From CAYSIX01 sp964431205 (GTDB lineage Bacteria; Planctomycetota; Phycisphaerae; Phycisphaerales; Phycisphaeraceae), in NCBI GenBank assembly GCA_964431205.1, contig CAYSIX010000028.1, positions 1 through 24,739 of the forward strand: 24,739 nt of DNA, read 5' to 3'. A program made the translations under genes and the position numbers. Of this stretch, positions 10,169 to 18,585 are shown piece after piece. Below the pieces are notes generated by a model. The model had not been told where the DNA came from. It saw only the letters and a list, made by a program, of their open reading frames with translations, and searched no databases. Positions within the stretch are counted from its first letter, which is position 1. The number at the start of each line of letters is the position of its first letter.

Positions 10169-12172
10169 ATGCAAACCCTTCTGATCGCCTTTCTCGCCGG
10201 GCTCGCATTCATCGTCGCCTACCACACCTACGGCCGGTGGCTGGGCAGCAGGATCTTCCGCCTCTCGGCCGACTTCGTCTGCCCTTCGCAGCGGTTGCGC
10301 GACGACAACGACTACGTGCCCACGCCCAAACCGATCGTCTTCGGTCACCACTTCACCTCCATCGCCGGCACGGGTCCGATCGTCGGCCCGGCGATCGCGG
10401 TGATGTGGGGCTGGCTGCCGGCGCTGCTGTGGGTGGTGTTCGGGTCGATCTTCATCGGCGCGGTGCACGACTTCGGGGCCCTGGTCGTCTCGCTGCGCAA
10501 CAACGGCCAGACGGTGGGGGACATCGCCGGGCGCGTGCTGAACCGGCGGGTGCGGCTGCTGTTCCTGTTCGTGCTGTTTCTGGCGCTGACGATCGTAATC
10601 GCGATCTTCGGGCTGGTGATCGCGGCGGTGTTCCGCCAGTACCCCGCGTCGATCTTCCCGTGCGTGGTGCAGATCCCCATCGCGGTGGCGATCGGGCTGT
10701 GGCTGCACCGCAAGGGCGTGGGGCTGCTGCTGCCGTCGCTGATCGCTCTCGCGCTGATGTACCTGGCGGTGGTGTTCGGCGATCAGAACACGCCGGTGGC
10801 GGAGCTGGCGTGGTTACCGGGCTGGCTGGCGGGGGGCATCGAGGCGACCGAGTCGGCCCTGCACGGGTTCAACGCCTGGATGGCGGACCGGTCGATTATC
10901 ACCTGGGTGGCGATCCTGCTGGTGTACTCGTACATCGCGTCGGTGCTGCCGGTCTGGACGCTGCTGCAGCCGCGGGACTACATCAACTCGCTGCAACTGC
11001 TCACGGCCCTGGGCCTGGTGGTGCTGGGCCTGGGCGTGGCGGCGTTCATCGGCGGGGCGCCGCCGGTCGAGGGCATGTCGCGTCAGCCGCTGGAGATCGT
11101 GGCGCCGATAGTCAACTGGAACCCGGAAGCGGCGCCGCTGATCTTCCCCTTCCTGTTCATCACGATCGCGTGCGGGGCGATCAGCGGGTTCCACTGCCTG
11201 GTGAGCAGCGGGACGAGCAGCAAGCAGCTTCGCAGCGAGCCGGACGCGCGGTTCGTGGGCTTCGGCGGGATGCTGACCGAGGGTTTCCTGGCGACGATCG
11301 TGATCCTGGCGTGCGTGGCCGGGCTGGGCCTGGGCTCGAAGACGGCCGACGGGGCGATGCTGGTCGGGGCCGAGGCGTGGACGACGCGGTACGCGTCGTG
11401 GACGGCGGCGGGGAGCCTGGCGGCGAAGATCGGGGCGTTTGTGGACGGGTCGGCGAACTTCCTGCGTGCGATCGGCGTGCCGGTGGGCGTGGCGGTGGCG
11501 CTGATGGGGGTGCTGGTGGCGTCGTTCGCGGGGACGACGCTGGACACGGCGTGCCGGCTGCAGCGTTACGTGGTGCAGGAGCTGGCGAAGACGGCCCGGA
11601 CGGGACGGATCGATGCCAGGCAGCCGGCGCCTCGCGGGAGCGAGGGGTTGCTATCATTTAACCCATTGACGTGGCTCGGCAACAAGCACGGGGCGACGAT
11701 CTTCGCCGTGGGGGTGGGGTTCGTCATCGCGGCGCTTCCGGCACCGGGAACGCCGTGGACGTGGGCGAACGCGGGCACGGGCGGTTTGATCCTCTGGCCG
11801 ATGTTCGGCGCGACGAATCAGTTGCTGGGCGGGCTGGCGTTCCTGGTGATCGCGTTCTACCTGTGGCGGCGGGCGCTGCCCGTCTGGTTCCTGGTGCTGC
11901 CGCTGGTGTTCATGCTGATTATGCCGGCGTGGGCGATGCTGGTGCTGCTGCCGCAGTGGCTGTCGGCAGAGTCGCCGAACTGGCCGCTGATCGTGATCGC
12001 GGCGGCGACGCTGTTGTTGGAGGTGTGGATGCTGGCCGAGGCGGTGCTGCTGTGGCCTCGGGTGCGGGGCGTGCTGGAGCAGGAGCTGCCGGGGGCGGGG
12101 GGTGAAGCGTCGGTGCCGGCGTACGCGACGGCGGCGGTCGGCCCGGCCTATCATGGGGCCGATGAAGCCTGA
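10169..12172 (+). CDS. cstA: CstA-family transporter (carbon starvation protein A)
   Basis: CstA-family proteins are large inner-membrane transporters for peptides or pyruvate, used when preferred carbon is limiting. The 667-residue protein is hydrophobic throughout, with many membrane helices. It carries the family hallmarks YGRWLGSRIF, then DDNDYVPTPKPIVFGHHFTSIAGTGPI (in parts), GAVHDFGALV, a PLW/QPRDYIN-type segment, and GFHCLVSSGTSSKQL. The last 100 residues form a helical membrane region with a variable, Ala- and Gly-rich tail. Its 3' end overlaps the miaB start by 11 nt. A CstA-partner small protein (YbdD type) is not seen next to it. The exact substrate cannot be read from the sequence. 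Confidence 0.92.
   Translation: MQTLLIAFLAGLAFIVAYHTYGRWLGSRIFRLSADFVCPSQRLRDDNDYVPTPKPIVFGHHFTSIAGTGPIVGPAIAVMWGWLPALLWVVFGSIFIGAVHDFGALVVSLRNNGQTVGDIAGRVLNRRVRLLFLFVLFLALTIVIAIFGLVIAAVFRQYPASIFPCVVQIPIAVAIGLWLHRKGVGLLLPSLIALALMYLAVVFGDQNTPVAELAWLPGWLAGGIEATESALHGFNAWMADRSIITWVAILLVYSYIASVLPVWTLLQPRDYINSLQLLTALGLVVLGLGVAAFIGGAPPVEGMSRQPLEIVAPIVNWNPEAAPLIFPFLFITIACGAISGFHCLVSSGTSSKQLRSEPDARFVGFGGMLTEGFLATIVILACVAGLGLGSKTADGAMLVGAEAWTTRYASWTAAGSLAAKIGAFVDGSANFLRAIGVPVGVAVALMGVLVASFAGTTLDTACRLQRYVVQELAKTARTGRIDARQPAPRGSEGLLSFNPLTWLGNKHGATIFAVGVGFVIAALPAPGTPWTWANAGTGGLILWPMFGATNQLLGGLAFLVIAFYLWRRALPVWFLVLPLVFMLIMPAWAMLVLLPQWLSAESPNWPLIVIAAATLLLEVWMLAEAVLLWPRVRGVLEQELPGAGGEASVPAYATAAVGPAYHGADEA
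12149..12154 (+). promoter_or_regulatory. -10 box for leaderless miaB, inside the end of cstA
   Basis: TATCAT ends 7 nt before the ATG at 12162, and both lie within the last codons of cstA. This favours 12162 over the in-frame ATGs at 12102 and 12153 as the miaB start. Confidence 0.5.
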
Positions 12173-13787
12173 GACGCCGGACAAAACGACTCACGATCGC
12201 CGCACCGTGTACCTCGAAACCTTCGGCTGTCAGATGAACGTGCTGGACAGCCAGCTCGTGCGCGGCCAGCTCGAGGCCCTGGGCTACCGCTTCACCGACG
12301 ACTGGCACGCGGCGGACGTCGTGCTCTACAACACCTGCTCGGTGCGTGAGCACGCCGAGCAGAAGGTCTGGAGCCGCGTCGGCGAGGTCGGGGTGCACAA
12401 GAAGGAGGCCCGGCCGGACGTGGTGCTCGGCGTGATCGGCTGCATGGCCGAGCGCGACGGGCTGGACATGGTCCGGCGATACCCGCAGATCGACCTGCTC
12501 TGCGGACCGGGCGAGCTGGACAAGGTGCCGATGCTCATCGACAACGCGATGAAGACACGGCTGGACTTCCGCGGCGGGCTCAAGGGTGCGAACGTGGCGC
12601 TGCAGGGCAACACGCACCGTCGCTCGACGACGCTCGGCGCGGCTGAGGACCGCCTCGAGCTGCTCGACCTGGCGCGATCGTTCAGCCCGGACGACATGAA
12701 CGGCTCGGCGTACGTCCGCATCACACGCGGGTGCAACAAGTTCTGCACGTACTGCGTCGTCCCGCGGACGCGCGGCCGCGAGGTCCACCGCCCGCCGGAC
12801 AGCATCGTCGACGAGTGCCGTCGGCTCGTTGAGGCCGGCGTGAAGGAGATCACGCTGCTCGGTCAGACCGTGAACCACTACCACTACGACCACGGCTCGG
12901 CCGTGACGATCGACGGCGTGGAGCAGCCGCAGGTCGGCGCGATCGTGCGAAACCAGGGCAACACGTTCGAAGCCCGCGGGCTTCAATCTGCGGGCTTCCG
13001 ATCCGTGGGCTTCGATGGGGGGGTTACCACGTTCGCCGACCTGCTCGCACGCATCCACGACGAGATCCCGGACCTGATGCGGCTCCGCTTCGTCACGAGC
13101 TTCCCCCGGGACTTCGGCGACGACATCCTCGCCGTGATGGCCGAGCGCCCGCGCATCTGCCGCTACCTGCACCTGCCGGTCCAGAGCGGCTCGAACCGCA
13201 TCCTGAAGCTGATGAACCGGGGTTACACCGTCGAGCAGTATCTCGACCTGGTGGAACGGGCGCGCCGGTTCCTGCCCGACGTGGAGCTGGCGACCGACAT
13301 CATCTGCGGGTTCCCCACGGAAACCGAAGAGGACCACCGCGCCACGGCCGAGCTGCTCGAGCGAATCGCCTGCAAGAACGCGTTCATCTTCAAGTACTCG
13401 CCGCGCCCGGGCACCGCCGCTCACGATCGCCTGACCGACGACGTGCCGGACGAGGTCAAGCGGCGTCGGAACAACGAGCTGCTGGCGATCCAGGCGAAGA
13501 TCAGCGAACGCGTGCACCGCGCCTACGTCGGCCGCACCGTTCGCGTGTTCGTCGAGTCGATCAGCCGGCGCGAGCGCAGGAGCCGCAACGCGGCCGACCC
13601 GGCGGTCCAGCTCGGCTGGGAGCAGCCGCGCGAGGTCGTGCAGCTCAGCGGGCGGACCGACGGCGACCTGATCGTGATGTTCGAGGGGGACGAGTCGCTG
13701 GTCGGATCGCTCGTGGACGTGCGGATCGAGTCGGCGGCGCCGCTGACCTTGTTTGGCGAGTGTCTCGAGATACGCGCCCAGGCCTGA
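12162..13787 (+). CDS. miaB: MiaB, tRNA-2-methylthio-N6-isopentenyladenosine synthase, with an inserted segment
   Basis: MiaB adds a methylthio group to i6A37 of tRNA using two [4Fe-4S] clusters and S-adenosylmethionine. The first cluster is bound by C23 (ETFGCQMN), C59 (YNTCSVRE) and C94 (GVIGCMAERDG). The radical SAM cluster is C191-x3-C195-x2-C198 (TRGCNKFCTYCVVPRTRGRE). The C-terminus is a TRAM RNA-binding domain (from about residue 450), itself carrying an Arg-rich insert. Between GQTVNHYHYDHG and TTFADLL lie about 43 extra residues (12898-13025) compared with E. coli-type MiaB. Their last part is encoded by a perfect palindrome and GGGCTTC repeats. Total length is 541 residues against about 470 in E. 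coli. Overlap with cstA is 11 nt. Confidence 0.94.
   Translation: MKPETPDKTTHDRRTVYLETFGCQMNVLDSQLVRGQLEALGYRFTDDWHAADVVLYNTCSVREHAEQKVWSRVGEVGVHKKEARPDVVLGVIGCMAERDGLDMVRRYPQIDLLCGPGELDKVPMLIDNAMKTRLDFRGGLKGANVALQGNTHRRSTTLGAAEDRLELLDLARSFSPDDMNGSAYVRITRGCNKFCTYCVVPRTRGREVHRPPDSIVDECRRLVEAGVKEITLLGQTVNHYHYDHGSAVTIDGVEQPQVGAIVRNQGNTFEARGLQSAGFRSVGFDGGVTTFADLLARIHDEIPDLMRLRFVTSFPRDFGDDILAVMAERPRICRYLHLPVQSGSNRILKLMNRGYTVEQYLDLVERARRFLPDVELATDIICGFPTETEEDHRATAELLERIACKNAFIFKYSPRPGTAAHDRLTDDVPDEVKRRRNNELLAIQAKISERVHRAYVGRTVRVFVESISRRERRSRNAADPAVQLGWEQPREVVQLSGRTDGDLIVMFEGDESLVGSLVDVRIESAAPLTLFGECLEIRAQA
12969..13013 (+). repeat. In-frame palindrome and GGGCTTC repeats within miaB
   Basis: A perfect 16-bp palindrome GAAGCCCGCGGGCTTC occupies 12969-12984. 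The heptamer GGGCTTC occurs at 12978-12984, 12992-12998 and 13007-13013 (spacings 14 and 15 nt). The encoded peptide reads as three similar five-residue units, RGLQS, AGFRS and VGFDG. The segment is open in the miaB frame and lies in a non-conserved loop. Confidence 0.75.
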
Positions 13788-13913
13788 GGCGGAAAGCAGA
13801 ACGCGTGACGTTATCCGACACTGCCTGCGGCGGCACGTCGCCCGATCGCTCGACACCGCCCCGCGGCAAGCGATTCGCTCCGCCGCTCCGTTGGGCCGCG
13901 GGATGGACGTGAC
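13788..13913. other. Intergenic gap after miaB, no clear signal
   Basis: These 126 nt hold an imperfect GC-rich hairpin (arms near 13829-13839 and 13849-13857) without a U-tract. No convincing promoter is visible. A GGATGG stretch about 10 nt before the next ATG could act as a weak ribosome binding site. Confidence 0.3.
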
Positions 13914-14702
13914 ATGACCCCGACACCGCCACAACCCATCGCCCTGTGGCCGGACGTGACCGGCCCCGGCCTGACGCCGTACCTGCACGAGACTGAGGCG
14001 TCGCTTCCGCTCGTGCTGGTCTTGCCGGGCGGAGGCTACGCGCGGCTGGCGCCTCACGAAGCGGAGCCGGTGGCACGGCGACTGAACGCGGCGGGGTTCC
14101 ACGCGGCCGTGCTTCGCTACCGCGTGGGTGAGGGCATGCACCATCCGATGCCGTTGCACGACGCCCAGCGGGCGGTGCGGTTCGTTCGTGATCACGCGGC
14201 GCTGTGGCGGGTCGATCCGCGCGCGATCGGCGTGGTGGGGTTCTCGGCGGGCGGGCATCTCGCCGCGTGCCTCGCCGTGCACCACGACCGCTGGGCGAGC
14301 GAGCACGACGATCTGGCTGATCGCTTTAGCGCAAGGCCCGACGCGGCGGTGCTGTGCTACCCCGTGATCACGCTGGTCGGTCCGTCCCGTCACGCCGGCA
14401 GCGCTGAGAGGCTGCTTGGTAATCGGCCGGACCCGGAACTGGCCGAGCTGCTCAGCGTCCACACCCGGGTGACCGAGCGGACACCGCCGGCGTTCCTGTG
14501 GCACACGGCGGACGACGCCAGCGTCCCGGTCGGCAACAGTCTCATGTTCGCCCAGGCGTGCGCGGCGCATCGGGTGCCGTTCGAGCTGCACGTCTTCCCG
14601 AGCGGCCGCCACGGGCTGGGGCTGGCCGAGAGCGACGACGCGGTCCGCCCATGGTTCGACCTCGCCACGGCGTTTCTGGGCCGTCAGCTGCGCCGACCAT
14701 AA
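13914..14702 (+). CDS. Alpha/beta hydrolase, esterase/acetyl-xylan-esterase-like
   Basis: The product is a probable carboxylesterase of the alpha/beta hydrolase fold, 262 residues, with no signal peptide. The oxyanion-hole strand LPGGGYARLA (residues about 42-51) corresponds to the HGGG motif. The nucleophile is S111 in VVGFSAGGHLA, the acid is D200 or D201 in HTADDASVPVGNS, and the base is H233 in PSGRHGLGL, so the catalytic triad is complete. The arrangement resembles the BD-FAE/acetyl-xylan esterase group, suggesting removal of acyl groups from polysaccharides, but the substrate is an inference. It precedes the dipeptidase gene by 85 nt on the same strand. Confidence 0.86.
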   Translation: MTPTPPQPIALWPDVTGPGLTPYLHETEASLPLVLVLPGGGYARLAPHEAEPVARRLNAAGFHAAVLRYRVGEGMHHPMPLHDAQRAVRFVRDHAALWRVDPRAIGVVGFSAGGHLAACLAVHHDRWASEHDDLADRFSARPDAAVLCYPVITLVGPSRHAGSAERLLGNRPDPELAELLSVHTRVTERTPPAFLWHTADDASVPVGNSLMFAQACAAHRVPFELHVFPSGRHGLGLAESDDAVRPWFDLATAFLGRQLRRP

Positions 14703-14741
14703 GCCCGATCCGGATCACGACGACGCCAGCGATCGACGCGC

Positions 14742-14769
14742 TTCGCAGCGCGGACCACGTTGCTACAAT
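14742..14769 (+). promoter_or_regulatory. Promoter of the dipeptidase-sulfatase pair
   Basis: TTCGCA (14742-14747; 4 of 6), a 16-nt spacer and TACAAT (14764-14769; 5 of 6) lie before the ATG at 14788, giving a leader of about 11 nt. A perfect 6-bp hairpin, CGCGCT/AGCGCG (14737-14752), overlaps the -35 box and might be an operator or the tail of the previous transcript. Confidence 0.45.
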
Positions 14770-14787
14770 CCGCCGCCGAACCCACCG

Positions 14788-15915
14788 ATGCTGGCGATCT
14801 TCGACGGCCATCTCGACCTGGCGATGAACGCGCTGTTCTACAAGCGCGACCTGACGCGATCGGTCGAGGAGCTGCGTGAGCGTGAGAAGGGGTTGGAGCC
14901 GGACGGGCGTGGGATCGCGACGCTGAGCCTGCCGGAGCTGCGGGCCGCGGGGGTGGGCGTGTGCGTGACGACGCTGATCGCCCGTGCCAAGCCCCATCTG
15001 AGCGCCGGCCACCTGTACAAGCGGGCGACCGGTGACTGGCCGACGCAGGACATGGCCCACGGGATGGCGTTCGCCCAGCTCGCGTTCTACCGTCGGCTGG
15101 AGGCGCGTGGCCTGATCCGCATCGTCGAGACGCGCGAGGCCCTGGCCGATCACTGGAGCCGGTTCGAGCGCGACCCGGTCGGCACGCCGCTGGGCGTCAT
15201 CCTGACCATGGAGGGCGCCGACCCGATCACCACCCCGGAAGAGGTTGCGGACTGGCACCGGCAGGGGTTGCGGTCGCTGATGCTGGCGCACTTCGGCTAC
15301 TCGCACTACGCCGCGGGCACCCCGCCGGTGTTCGACGAGGGCGACCCCGACACGCCCGAGGGCGACGCGCCGCTGACCGAGGCCGGCCACGCGCTGCTGG
15401 AGCAGATGGCGTCGCTGAGCATGCCGCTGGACCTGACGCACCTGAGCGACACGAGCTTCGCCGAGGCCGCCGACGCCTACGAGGGCCGCGTGTATGCGAG
15501 CCACTCCAACGCCCGTGCGCTCTCGAACATGGCCAGGCAACTGACCGACGAGCAGATCCGCACCATCGGGCAACGCGACGGCGTGATCGGCGTGGTCGTG
15601 CACAACGGCATGATCCGCTGGACCGACGGCAGACAGCCCCCGAAGCGGGACGTCTCCATGACCCACCTGGCCGAGCACGTCGATCATATCTGCCAGCTCG
15701 TCGGCGACGCCGAGCACGTCGCGATCGGGTCCGACCTCGACGGCGGGTACGGCCGGGACTCGACGCCGCGAGAGTTCCAGCGATACACCGACCTGCACCA
15801 CCTGGCCGTGTGCCTGAGCAAGCGCGGGCTGAGCGATGCCGACATCGCCGGCGTGTTCCATCGCAACTGGCTGCGTTTCTTCGACCAGACCCTCCCTCCG
15901 GAGCAACCGGCATGA
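14788..15915 (+). CDS. Membrane dipeptidase family protein (peptidase M19)
   Basis: This is a zinc dipeptidase of the amidohydrolase fold related to renal dipeptidase; bacterial members cleave dipeptides, including some with D-residues at the C-terminus. The 375 residues contain the expected metal ligands: H8-x-D10 (FDGHLDLA), E142 (TMEGAD), H218 (DLTHLSD) and H239 (YASHSNARAL), plus the catalytic-site D316 (IGSDLDGGYG). The family C-terminal motif FHRNWLRFF is present. There is no signal peptide, so the enzyme is probably cytoplasmic. The stop codon overlaps the sulfatase start in ATGA, so the two are likely co-translated. The biological substrate is unknown; a role with the neighbouring sulfatase is an inference. 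Confidence 0.92.
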   Translation: MLAIFDGHLDLAMNALFYKRDLTRSVEELREREKGLEPDGRGIATLSLPELRAAGVGVCVTTLIARAKPHLSAGHLYKRATGDWPTQDMAHGMAFAQLAFYRRLEARGLIRIVETREALADHWSRFERDPVGTPLGVILTMEGADPITTPEEVADWHRQGLRSLMLAHFGYSHYAAGTPPVFDEGDPDTPEGDAPLTEAGHALLEQMASLSMPLDLTHLSDTSFAEAADAYEGRVYASHSNARALSNMARQLTDEQIRTIGQRDGVIGVVVHNGMIRWTDGRQPPKRDVSMTHLAEHVDHICQLVGDAEHVAIGSDLDGGYGRDSTPREFQRYTDLHHLAVCLSKRGLSDADIAGVFHRNWLRFFDQTLPPEQPA

Positions 15916-17342
15916 GGCGCCCTCACGTCATCATGCTGGTCTCGGACCAGCACCGCTACGATTGCACGGCCCATACCGGACACCCGCTGGTCCGGACGCC
16001 GCACATGGACCGGTTGGCGCGGGAGGGGGTCCGGTTCGAGCGTTGCTGGACGCCGATTCCCGTGTGCGCCCCGGCGCGTCAGACGCTCGTGACGGGCCAG
16101 TGGCCGGTGTCGCACGGCGGCCTGTGCCTTTACAACCTGTCCGAGGTCAGCGCGACGATGCCACCGGACGCGCCCTTCATGCCGCGGCTGCTTCGCGACG
16201 CCGGCTACCGCACGCTGTTCGGCGGCAAGTGGCACTGCTCGGACGACCTGGGGCCCGGCGACTGCGGATACGAGACCGTCATCCCCGATCTCGAGTATCA
16301 AGAGCAACTGGATCGCCAGGGGCTCTCGGCCCGGGCCTACGGCCCATGGACGTTCCCGCCCACGCCACCGGGTCGGTTGGACGTGCCCGCCGAGCTCTTT
16401 CACCCGATCTGGCTCACCCGACGGGTGCTCGAGGAGCTGCGGGGCTCGATCGATGACGGTCGCCCGGTCTTCGCCAGCATCCACACCCACGAACCGCACC
16501 CGCCCTACCTGTTGCCTGAACCGTATTTCAGCATGTATCAGGGCGAGCAGATCCCACCGTGGGACAACTTCAGCGACGATCTGACCGGCAAGCCACGCGT
16601 GCACCGGATGATGCGGCGATACTGGGAGCTCGACGGCGCGGACTGGCCTTTCTGGCAGCAGCAGGTCGCCGCCTTCCTCGGGGCCGTCAGCGCCGTGGAC
16701 GACTGTCTCGGTCTGGTGCTCGAAACGCTTGACGATCTGGGAATCGCGGGCGATACGGCCGTCATCTACACGACGGATCACGGCGACCTCATCGGCGCAC
16801 ACGGCATGTACGACAAGCACAACGTCATGTACGAAGAAATCCTGCGCGTGCCGTTGATCGTGCGCTGGCCGGAGCGGATCCAGCCGGGAGGTGTCCGCGG
16901 CGACTTCGCGCTCAACTGCCTGGACCTGCCGCCGACGGTGCTGGACATGGCGGGCGTAGCCGCACCCGACACCTACGAAGGCGTCAGCCTCAGCCACTGC
17001 CTCACCGACGACGATCCGCTTCCGCGTCAGCACCTGCACGCGTCGTATCACGGGGGACAGTTCGGACTCAACAGCCAGCGCGCGATCAGCGACGGGCGAT
17101 GGAAGTACGTGTTCAACGCGATGGACGTGGATGAGCTCTACGACCTCGAATCCGACCCGGGCGAGCTGCACAACCGCATCGGGGAGGACGCGTCGGGCGA
17201 GACTCGACGCCGCCTCCGCCTGGCCATGCTCGAGCACGGCCTGACGATCCGTGACCCGTTGTTCACCAACCCCTGGGTGCGACACGCGTTCGAGACCGAA
17301 GGCCTGCTCGAGGCCAAATCATCGAACGTAACGCCGACGTGA
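15912..17342 (+). CDS. Sulfatase, formylglycine (Cys) type, cytoplasmic
   Basis: The product is a sulfate-ester hydrolase of the alkaline phosphatase superfamily, 476 residues. The protein starts directly in the first strand, MRRPHVIMLVSDQHRYD, with D12 as metal ligand, and has no signal peptide. The formylglycine site is C52-A-P-A-R followed by QTLVTGQ. GGKWHC, a HTHEPHPPYLLPEPY segment, and TTDHGDLIGAHGMYDKH complete the active-site set. The C-terminus shows the DELYDLESDPGELHN motif typical of this class. The ATG overlaps the dipeptidase stop by 4 nt; the frame is open upstream, but homology starts at this Met. It converges with the LysM gene, only 10 nt away. No sulfatase-maturing enzyme gene is in the window. 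The sugar substrate cannot be told. Confidence 0.93.
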   Translation: MRRPHVIMLVSDQHRYDCTAHTGHPLVRTPHMDRLAREGVRFERCWTPIPVCAPARQTLVTGQWPVSHGGLCLYNLSEVSATMPPDAPFMPRLLRDAGYRTLFGGKWHCSDDLGPGDCGYETVIPDLEYQEQLDRQGLSARAYGPWTFPPTPPGRLDVPAELFHPIWLTRRVLEELRGSIDDGRPVFASIHTHEPHPPYLLPEPYFSMYQGEQIPPWDNFSDDLTGKPRVHRMMRRYWELDGADWPFWQQQVAAFLGAVSAVDDCLGLVLETLDDLGIAGDTAVIYTTDHGDLIGAHGMYDKHNVMYEEILRVPLIVRWPERIQPGGVRGDFALNCLDLPPTVLDMAGVAAPDTYEGVSLSHCLTDDDPLPRQHLHASYHGGQFGLNSQRAISDGRWKYVFNAMDVDELYDLESDPGELHNRIGEDASGETRRRLRLAMLEHGLTIRDPLFTNPWVRHAFETEGLLEAKSSNVTPT

Positions 17343-17352
17343 CCGGACGGCG

Positions 17353-18306
17353 TCACTCGGCCGCGATCGGCGTCGGCGGGATCCTGATCCGGATGCCCGA
17401 TTTGATCCGATTCGGGTTGTCGCCCAGCTTGTCCCGATTGGCGTTGAAGATGACGCGCCACTGCGTCGGGTCGTTGTAGTACTGTTTGGCGATGTCGGAC
17501 AGGGTCTCGCCCGCCTGGATCGTGTGCGAGACGACCGGGCCCGGGGCGCGCGGCGCCGGCTCGCCGGGCGCGCTGGAATCGCTGCGCGGCGACGACCCGG
17601 GCAGGCGGAGCACCTGGCCGACCTTCAGTCGCAGCGGATCGACCAGCGGGTTGGCCTGGGCGATGTCCACCCAGCGGCGTTCCTCGTCGTACAGCTTCGT
17701 CGCGATCGAGGCGAGCGTGTCGCCCGGCTGAACAGTGTAGGTCGCGGGCTGGGGCGCCGGCTCTCGTGAGCGGGCTTCTGACGCACGCGTCGGCGTCGTC
17801 TCACCGGCGGAATCGGGCACGGTCGCGTCGTCTGCGCTGACCGTCGTGCGATCGGGGGTGCTTCCGTCCAGCGTCAGCGTCGGCACGCCGGCGTCCGGTT
17901 GACCCGAATCGTCGGTTCGGGCGTCAGCGGGAACGGCGTCCGATGGCGTCACGGCGGGGGCGGACGGCGTCGTGGTCGGGGGGCGAGCCGGCGTGGAGGC
18001 GTCCCGGTCCGACTCGCGGGCCGGCCGTTGGGCGGTCCGCGTCGGCGGCGGGGGACCCTCGCTGAGGCGCGTGGGCGGCGCCTGGTTGCGATCGACCGAT
18101 GGCGAGCCTTGCACGTCCGCGCTCGCCGACTCCACGGTTGAGTCGCGGGTCGGGCGCGGCGGTTCGGCGCGTGCCTCGCGCGGCGGCGCCGACGAGCTGA
18201 GCATGGGCGCCTCGTCGCGGTCGTTCGGCTGCGTGAGGTAGTAATAGAACACGAACGCCGACAACGCGATGGCCAGACCCAGTGCGACTTTGTAAGAGCT
18301 TTTCAT
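17353..18306 (-). CDS. Membrane-anchored protein with two LysM domains
   Basis: LysM modules bind N-acetylglucosamine-containing glycans such as peptidoglycan. The 317-residue protein has a short basic N-terminus (MKSSYK), one membrane segment at residues about 6-24 (VALGLAIALSAFVFYYYL), then a linker of about 165 residues rich in Pro, Ser, Thr, Asp and Ala. LysM 1 spans residues about 190-237 (YTVQPGDTLASIATKLY to VGQVLRLPG) and LysM 2 about 261-311 (HTIQAGETLSDIAKQYY to SGIRIRIPP). The topology places both LysM domains outside the cytoplasm. No catalytic domain is present, so it is a wall-binding or scaffold protein. ATG 18306 is chosen because it lies just before the membrane segment; the frame extends 17 codons further upstream. 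Confidence 0.87.
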   Translation of the reverse strand: MKSSYKVALGLAIALSAFVFYYYLTQPNDRDEAPMLSSSAPPREARAEPPRPTRDSTVESASADVQGSPSVDRNQAPPTRLSEGPPPPTRTAQRPARESDRDASTPARPPTTTPSAPAVTPSDAVPADARTDDSGQPDAGVPTLTLDGSTPDRTTVSADDATVPDSAGETTPTRASEARSREPAPQPATYTVQPGDTLASIATKLYDEERRWVDIAQANPLVDPLRLKVGQVLRLPGSSPRSDSSAPGEPAPRAPGPVVSHTIQAGETLSDIAKQYYNDPTQWRVIFNANRDKLGDNPNRIKSGIRIRIPPTPIAAE

Positions 18307-18413
18307 GTCCCGCGGCCCTGGTTGCCGTGCACGTCGCTCATACTCTACATCTCCCATCGGCCGGAGTCACGGGCGCGGCTCAACGATTGTCGGGCCGCGG
18401 GTGTCGTGCACAA

Positions 18414-18505
18414 GTGGGGCGGGCGTCTCGCCCGCCGACAGGCCGCAGGCCTGTTTTGGATCACTCGCCGCTGCACGGCGGCGGCAGCCGAGACGGGCGC
18501 CCCAT
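18414..18505. repeat. 92-bp palindromic repeat element with imperfect terminal inverted repeats
   Basis: The 22-nt ends, 18414-18435 and the reverse complement of 18484-18505, match at 17 of 22 positions. Inside are a perfect 8-bp hairpin GGCGGGCG/CGCCCGCC (3-nt loop), a perfect 7-bp hairpin ACAGGCC/GGCCTGT at 18438-18454 with a 3-nt loop, and a 5-bp CGCCG/CGGCG hairpin. It sits in the 279-nt gap between sulfatase 2 and the LysM gene. It looks like a REP- or MITE-type non-coding element. The remainder of the gap, 18506-18585, shows no further clear structure. Confidence 0.65.
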
Positions 18506-18585
18506 CGAAGAACAAATCCGAACGCGCTCACCGACGGGGATGTCCTACTTTTGGACTACATCCTCGGGCCGCGATGCCGCTCCCA

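Noticed and set aside
11645..11664. GGGTT/AACCC inverted repeat enclosing TATCAT inside cstA
   Set aside because: It lies in continuous cstA coding sequence with no start codon at a leaderless spacing; a single AT-rich patch is not enough to claim a promoter.
18438..18457. 7-bp hairpin followed by TTTT on the plus strand as a terminator
   Set aside because: No plus-strand gene ends nearby; it is better explained as part of the 92-bp palindromic element.
18414..18505. CRISPR-like repeats
   Set aside because: The units are inverted and not direct, with no regular spacers and no cas genes nearby.
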